Positions 7,688-10,400 of a stretch of 10,400 bases of DNA are shown here, piece after piece (within the stretch, counting starts at the first letter, position 1; every line of letters starts with the position of its first letter). The notes under the pieces were generated by a model. It did no database searches, was not told where the DNA came from, and saw only the letters and a list, made by a program, of their open reading frames with translations. The stretch is from Goniomonas avonlea. Taxonomy: Eukaryota > Cryptophyceae > Goniomonadida > Goniomonadaceae. The stretch is from positions 1-10,400 of the forward strand of contig QUTJ01031219.1 in assembly GCA_003573635.1 (NCBI GenBank), given 5' to 3'. The position numbers and the translations under genes are program-made.

Positions 7688-8144
7688 GACTGGACTGGCA
7701 AGAGACCTCAAGAAATCTTCAGGAGAGAGCGAAGCAGTGGTCGTTGCTCCTCCCTGATACAGCCACGTGCGCTGCCTCACCTTGTCACTCCAGGAGCGAA
7801 ATGAATGTTGAGAGGTCACGAATGTCGAACTTAGAATCCAAGGTATGGCGTTGCTTGCATGAATATGATAGAATTGTAGATATGGAGACTTAATGAAATG
7901 GAATGAAACGCACCCTCAGTTAGAAGATGGAGACGTTTGCAGCAATGGTGAACCCTAAGTGAGAATTGGAGAGATGGAGACTTGTGCAACAGTGACTGAA
8001 GACGCGCGTCAGATTAGTCAAGTGTGACTGGTGTGGCTCGTGGCCAGGACCATGATATTAATTGCCATATCATTTCCCGGAGAAAACCTCACCTCACTCG
8101 CAGCGTCTCTGCTCTCACACACGAGCTTCAAGGGAACACGCTCT
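7688..8144. other. Non-coding stretch
   Basis: No supported gene. It includes short degenerate echoes of GATGGAGAC(T/G)T (near 7881, 7927 and 7974) and several short open frames without motifs. Confidence 0.5.
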
Positions 8145-8230
8145 CACACACTCACACTCTAACTCACACTAAATCCAGAACACACACTCACACTCTAACT
8201 CACACTTAGGCGAACACACACACACAACAC
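8145..8230 (+). repeat. CA-rich microsatellite with a duplicated 26-bp block
   Basis: Two identical 26-bp blocks (8145-8170 and 8181-8206) start CACACACTCACACTCTAACT and are 36 bp apart. A pure CA run follows (about 8214-8227). The complementary GT tract lies at 8472-8500. Confidence 0.9.
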
Positions 8231-8471
8231 AACATTGCATGCTAACACCTTAACACGTCGAGTGCTCCGAGACAGTACTGGACTGAATCGAAAGGCGACT
8301 GTAACCGACCCGTTCCCGAGTGTCGGAGCGAACCGAAAGGCCGTAGGTGCTGGGTCACTGAAAAGTGACTCCAACCAGCATCACTGACTGCCTCTGACGA
8401 CTCCTCGAATGTTGTGACAAGAATAAAACTGAACCTGACTGCTGACTGAAAAGTGTTCCGCACGCACATAA
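8231..8471. other. Segment between CA and GT tracts, coding undecided
   Basis: Both strands are partly open. The plus frame from 8199 to a TGA near 8391 reads plausibly (RVLRDSTGLNRKATV) with a donor-like GTAGGT at 8342. The minus frame from the ATG at 8469 has 75 codons. A small perfect hairpin (GTCACT-GAAA-AGTGAC, 8354-8369) has a GNRA-type loop. AATAAA occurs at 8422-8427 on the plus strand and could be a polyadenylation signal. Nothing here is strong enough to call a gene. Confidence 0.35.
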
Positions 8472-8500
8472 GTGTGTGTGTGTGTGTGAGTGTGTGTGTC
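8472..8500 (+). repeat. GT microsatellite
   Basis: A GTGTGT run with one GAG interruption. It is complementary to the CA tract at 8214-8230, so together they could form a long stem enclosing about 240 nt. Confidence 0.95.
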
Positions 8501-8558
8501 TAATTCAGCTTCTCAATGTCGACAGGCAAGTTCTGTGGACTCAGTTCAGTTCACTGAG

Positions 8559-8903
8559 AGACGGACCAAAGACTCAGGCAGAAGAGCAGAGACAGGCAGC
8601 GGTTGAGCAAGGACCCTCGTTCCACCAATAGGTAAGTGTATTACTGTGTTGGGCTACAGTCTCCTCTCGTCGTTGCCGGTGTGAGAACAGAGCATTTGCA
8701 GGTCCACATTATCATCAAGTGAGGAGCAAGAAGTAGCGACGGAGAACCCAATATTGTTTGTTGAGGATGCACATGCATTGGAGCAAACTTCTGGATCCCC
8801 TGTAGCTTTGCTGAGGGCAATTAAGCAAACTCGTCATGCACCATTTTTGTGGTCCGCTTGCGCGTACGCAGTAGTGCGAGAGCTCGGGACTTCATCGAGC
8901 TGA
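8559..8903 (+). CDS. Last two exons of an unrecognised plus-strand gene (putative)
   Basis: A consensus intron (AATAG|GTAAGTG at 8632 to GCATTTGCAG at 8701, 70 nt) joins two blocks in one frame: 8559-8631, basic and polar (RDRQRLSKDPRSTN), and 8702-8903, ending in TGA. The second encodes a more ordered-looking stretch including ENPILFVEDAHAL and SPVALLRAIKQTRHAPFLW. There is no in-frame ATG, so at least one upstream exon is needed; acceptors near 8558-8560 are possible. No family is recognised. ILFVEDAHAL looks like a beta strand plus acidic pair, as in a Walker B, but no Walker A is visible. Its 3' end overlaps the minus-strand RING ORF by about 80 bp. Confidence 0.4.
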
Positions 8904-9351
8904 ACAAAGGCAAAAGCAAAGCAATCGTGCGCCAGGAAGACATAGCCAAGTTTAGTAGCTCTGAGCGAATGCGCTTCAGCACGTTGACTACGCCCTTCCT
9001 TCTTTTGTTTTTCTTTTTCTTTTTCTTCTTTTTCGAGGAGCCAGATTCCAAATCATCCAAACACTTCCCTCGACCCTGCTCTTTGTTACCATCCACATTT
9101 AACAGCATTGAGGTGCCGTTCAAATTGGCATCCTCGATCAAGTTTGTGACCACCTTGTTTTGTACCCAATCGGTCTCAAATTGCAGCCGTTCGTGACATA
9201 GAGGGCACGACCCTTCACTGCCAGCGGCTGAGATAGCACATTGCTGACACAACGTTTGGCCGCAACATCGGACAACTACAGGTGTTTGATACCGACTGGA
9301 ACACACAGGGCAAAACAAGTCAAGCGTTCTCGGGTTCACACAAAGGGACAT
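8821..9351 (-). CDS. RING-finger protein with noncanonical zinc ligand and Lys-rich tail
   Basis: A 176-codon frame from the ATG at 9351 to TAA at 8821-8823. Residues 14-52 form a RING: C14-x2-C17, R-C29-C30-G-Q32, C35-x2-C38, and C49-x2-C52, followed by NKVVTNLIE, typical just after RINGs of E3 ubiquitin ligases. The usual fourth ligand His (CGH) is Gln32. The adjacent C29-C30 pair recalls C4C4 or U-box-like RINGs of the RBBP6 kind, so zinc binding by an extra Cys is possible. Likely role: E3 ubiquitin ligase, substrate unknown. Residues 107-119 are Lys8 plus NKRRK, a probable nuclear localisation signal or RNA/DNA-binding patch. The frame is open up to 9420, where a CAG acceptor lies, so a 5' exon may exist. 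The part after the Lys tract is less protein-like, and a splice there (GTAGTC) is possible. Confidence 0.78.
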   Translation of the reverse strand: MSLCVNPRTLDLFCPVCSSRYQTPVVVRCCGQTLCQQCAISAAGSEGSCPLCHERLQFETDWVQNKVVTNLIEDANLNGTSMLLNVDGNKEQGRGKCLDDLESGSSKKKKKKKKNKRRKGVVNVLKRIRSELLNLAMSSWRTIALLLPLFSSMKSRALALLRTRKRTTKMVHDEFA

Positions 9352-9420
9352 GTCCGCGGTTTTGGTGAACCCAGAACGCTGGACTTGTTTTGCTCTGTGT
9401 AAGGCCGACCAGAATCCCAC

Positions 9421-10139
9421 TGCGAACCGTAGCTCAAGAACTTGGCGGCGGGGGAGGTTGGTGTAACTGCATTCTCATGCACGCACGCTGTTCAAACTCG
9501 ATTTCGGGGCAGAAAGTTGCTCAGCGGAAGTTACCTACGCACTACTAGCGCCCTTGCATCAAGGGAGAGCATCTCCCCCAGGCATCTCCCGTGCATTCCT
9601 AAACCCCCAAAGACCGTATTGACGACAACTACGGTTCAAGTTCAAGCTCCGACTCCACTTCAAGCGACTCCGCAGCATGCGGCGCAATCAACAGACTTGC
9701 GAGTGGTTGGAATATGCGAGAGCGTTTGTGTAAGAACCACAATCATTGGACACACAAAGGACGTAGGAATTCACTTCATTACAGGACTGGGCCACCGCAA
9801 GACACCCAAACGGCTAGGCACAACATTCCAATGTCCTACGCTTTACCTGTAACCCCCACCGCCCTCCCTGGAATAAGACTTTCAAGAACTTTCGCCGCCT
9901 TGATCTGTGCAATGGTCACGCCGCTGACCACGACTGTGACCGGACTGCCGTACAACACATACACTCCACTCCCCGGCTCCACACCACCCCGCGATCACAG
10001 ACCCCTCCCACAGTCCGTCGACCACCCATCACTCAGCGATCACAGGCCCCTCGCGGCCCCTCACGACCCCGCGACTGCCCGTGACCCGCGCGAGCACCAA
10101 GCCTCCACCAGCCCAGCACGCGCTCTAACAAACACACAG
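9421..10139. other. Right-hand stretch with overlapping open frames, gene undecided
   Basis: Three frames are open over the same bases. Plus frame A runs 9442-9852. Plus frame B is open from 9603 to the window end and starts with an acidic Ser run (GSSSSSDSTSSDS). A minus-strand frame ends in an acidic ESELELEP segment (stop near 9630). Frame B could be a 3' portion of one exon with a donor at 9849 (CCT|GTAACC). From about 9850 the sequence is C-rich and repetitive (GATCACAGRCCCCTC occurs near 9994 and 10038) and looks like UTR, intron or promoter. Confidence 0.3.
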
Positions 10140-10281
10140 AAATTAGATCAACGAAGCTGGTCGAGTGCCGCTTGGGCGTTATCCCGCACACCACCAACGG
10201 GCGAGCGCAGCAGTTGCTGGAGGACGGCGATAGTGCCGAGCTGCACCAGCTGCTGCTTGTTCTCGATGCCTGGCAGCGCAA
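10140..10281 (+). CDS. Probable internal exon of an unrecognised gene
   Basis: One plus-strand frame reads as a well-formed helical protein segment: KLVECRLGVIPHTTNGRAQQ, then LLEDGDSAELHQLLLVLDAW. It is flanked by CACACAG (acceptor near 10131) or ATTAG (10147) and by a GTCAGA donor at 10282. Beyond the donor the sequence becomes CACG/CTCT simple repeats, as expected of an intron. No family is recognised. It may connect to the open frames at 9603-9848 or to exons beyond the window. Confidence 0.35.
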
Positions 10282-10299
10282 GTCAGATACGCTGCACCT

Positions 10300-10400
10300 T
10301 CCTCTCGCACACGCCACGCACACGCACGCAGACACGACCCCCCTCAGACGTCTCTCAGACGCGCACGCACGCACACTCCTCTCTCCCTCTCCTCTCCCTC
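10300..10400 (+). repeat. CACG- and CTCT-rich simple sequence at the window end
   Basis: Low-complexity CACACGC and CGCACGCACGCACAC runs turn into CTCTCCCTCTCC at the edge. No gene is visible in the last 100 bp. Confidence 0.8.

Noticed and set aside
8849-9196. Plus-strand ORF with a poly-Phe run
   Set aside because: It is antisense to the RING gene; poly-Phe is the complement of the Lys tract. Its first part reads plausibly but has no ATG or splice support.
9352-9420. Start of the RING protein at 9420
   Set aside because: That codon is GTG and lies at a CAG acceptor-like site; the first ATG, at 9351, is preferred.
10033-10374. Minus-strand Cys/Arg/Ser-rich ORF
   Set aside because: It arises from GC-rich simple sequence and is opposite a better plus-strand exon candidate.

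Overview
The window looks like nuclear DNA of a eukaryote with very short introns. Every confident gene must be read across GT-AG introns, most of them 38-52 nt long. GC content is moderate, and simple-sequence and tandem repeats are common. There are no operons, ribosome-binding sites or other prokaryotic signals. A protist, an alga or an early-branching fungus would fit; I cannot name the lineage.

Left part (1-1457, minus strand): the first eight exons, about 301 codons, of a galactokinase / GALK2-type GHMP kinase. I rebuilt it by joining eight blocks that together carry the galactokinase signature, the ATP-binding GLSSSSA loop and the GGGMDQ catalytic segment. The gene runs into a 52-bp tandem repeat at the window edge (1-195). 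Each repeat unit is a copy of the end of exon 8 together with its 5' splice site.

Divergent from it, after a 142-bp intergenic gap, is a three-exon plus-strand gene (1600-4334) for an 882-residue protein. It has a dual-specificity-phosphatase-like fold whose catalytic Cys is replaced by Ser, so it looks like a pseudophosphatase. A Gln/Pro-rich low-complexity tail of more than 400 residues follows.

Middle part (4335-8500): mostly non-coding or undecidable. It holds a small exon-like ORF with a good start context (5871), an ORF pair open on both strands near 6500-6930, a near-perfect 18-bp-arm hairpin (6463-6506), a family of short degenerate repeats (6410-7380), a decayed minisatellite (7487-7687), and CA and GT tracts on either side of a 240-bp segment.

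Right part (8500-10400): a pair of plus-strand exon-like blocks joined by a consensus intron (8559-8903) overlaps tail-to-tail with a minus-strand RING-finger gene (8821-9351). That RING lacks the usual zinc-binding His, and the protein ends in a lysine-rich tail. The last 800 bp contain overlapping open frames, including one exon-like block near 10140-10281 that probably belongs to a plus-strand gene continuing past the window.

The only context suggesting shared control is the head-to-head galactokinase/pseudophosphatase pair. No pathway links the remaining genes.
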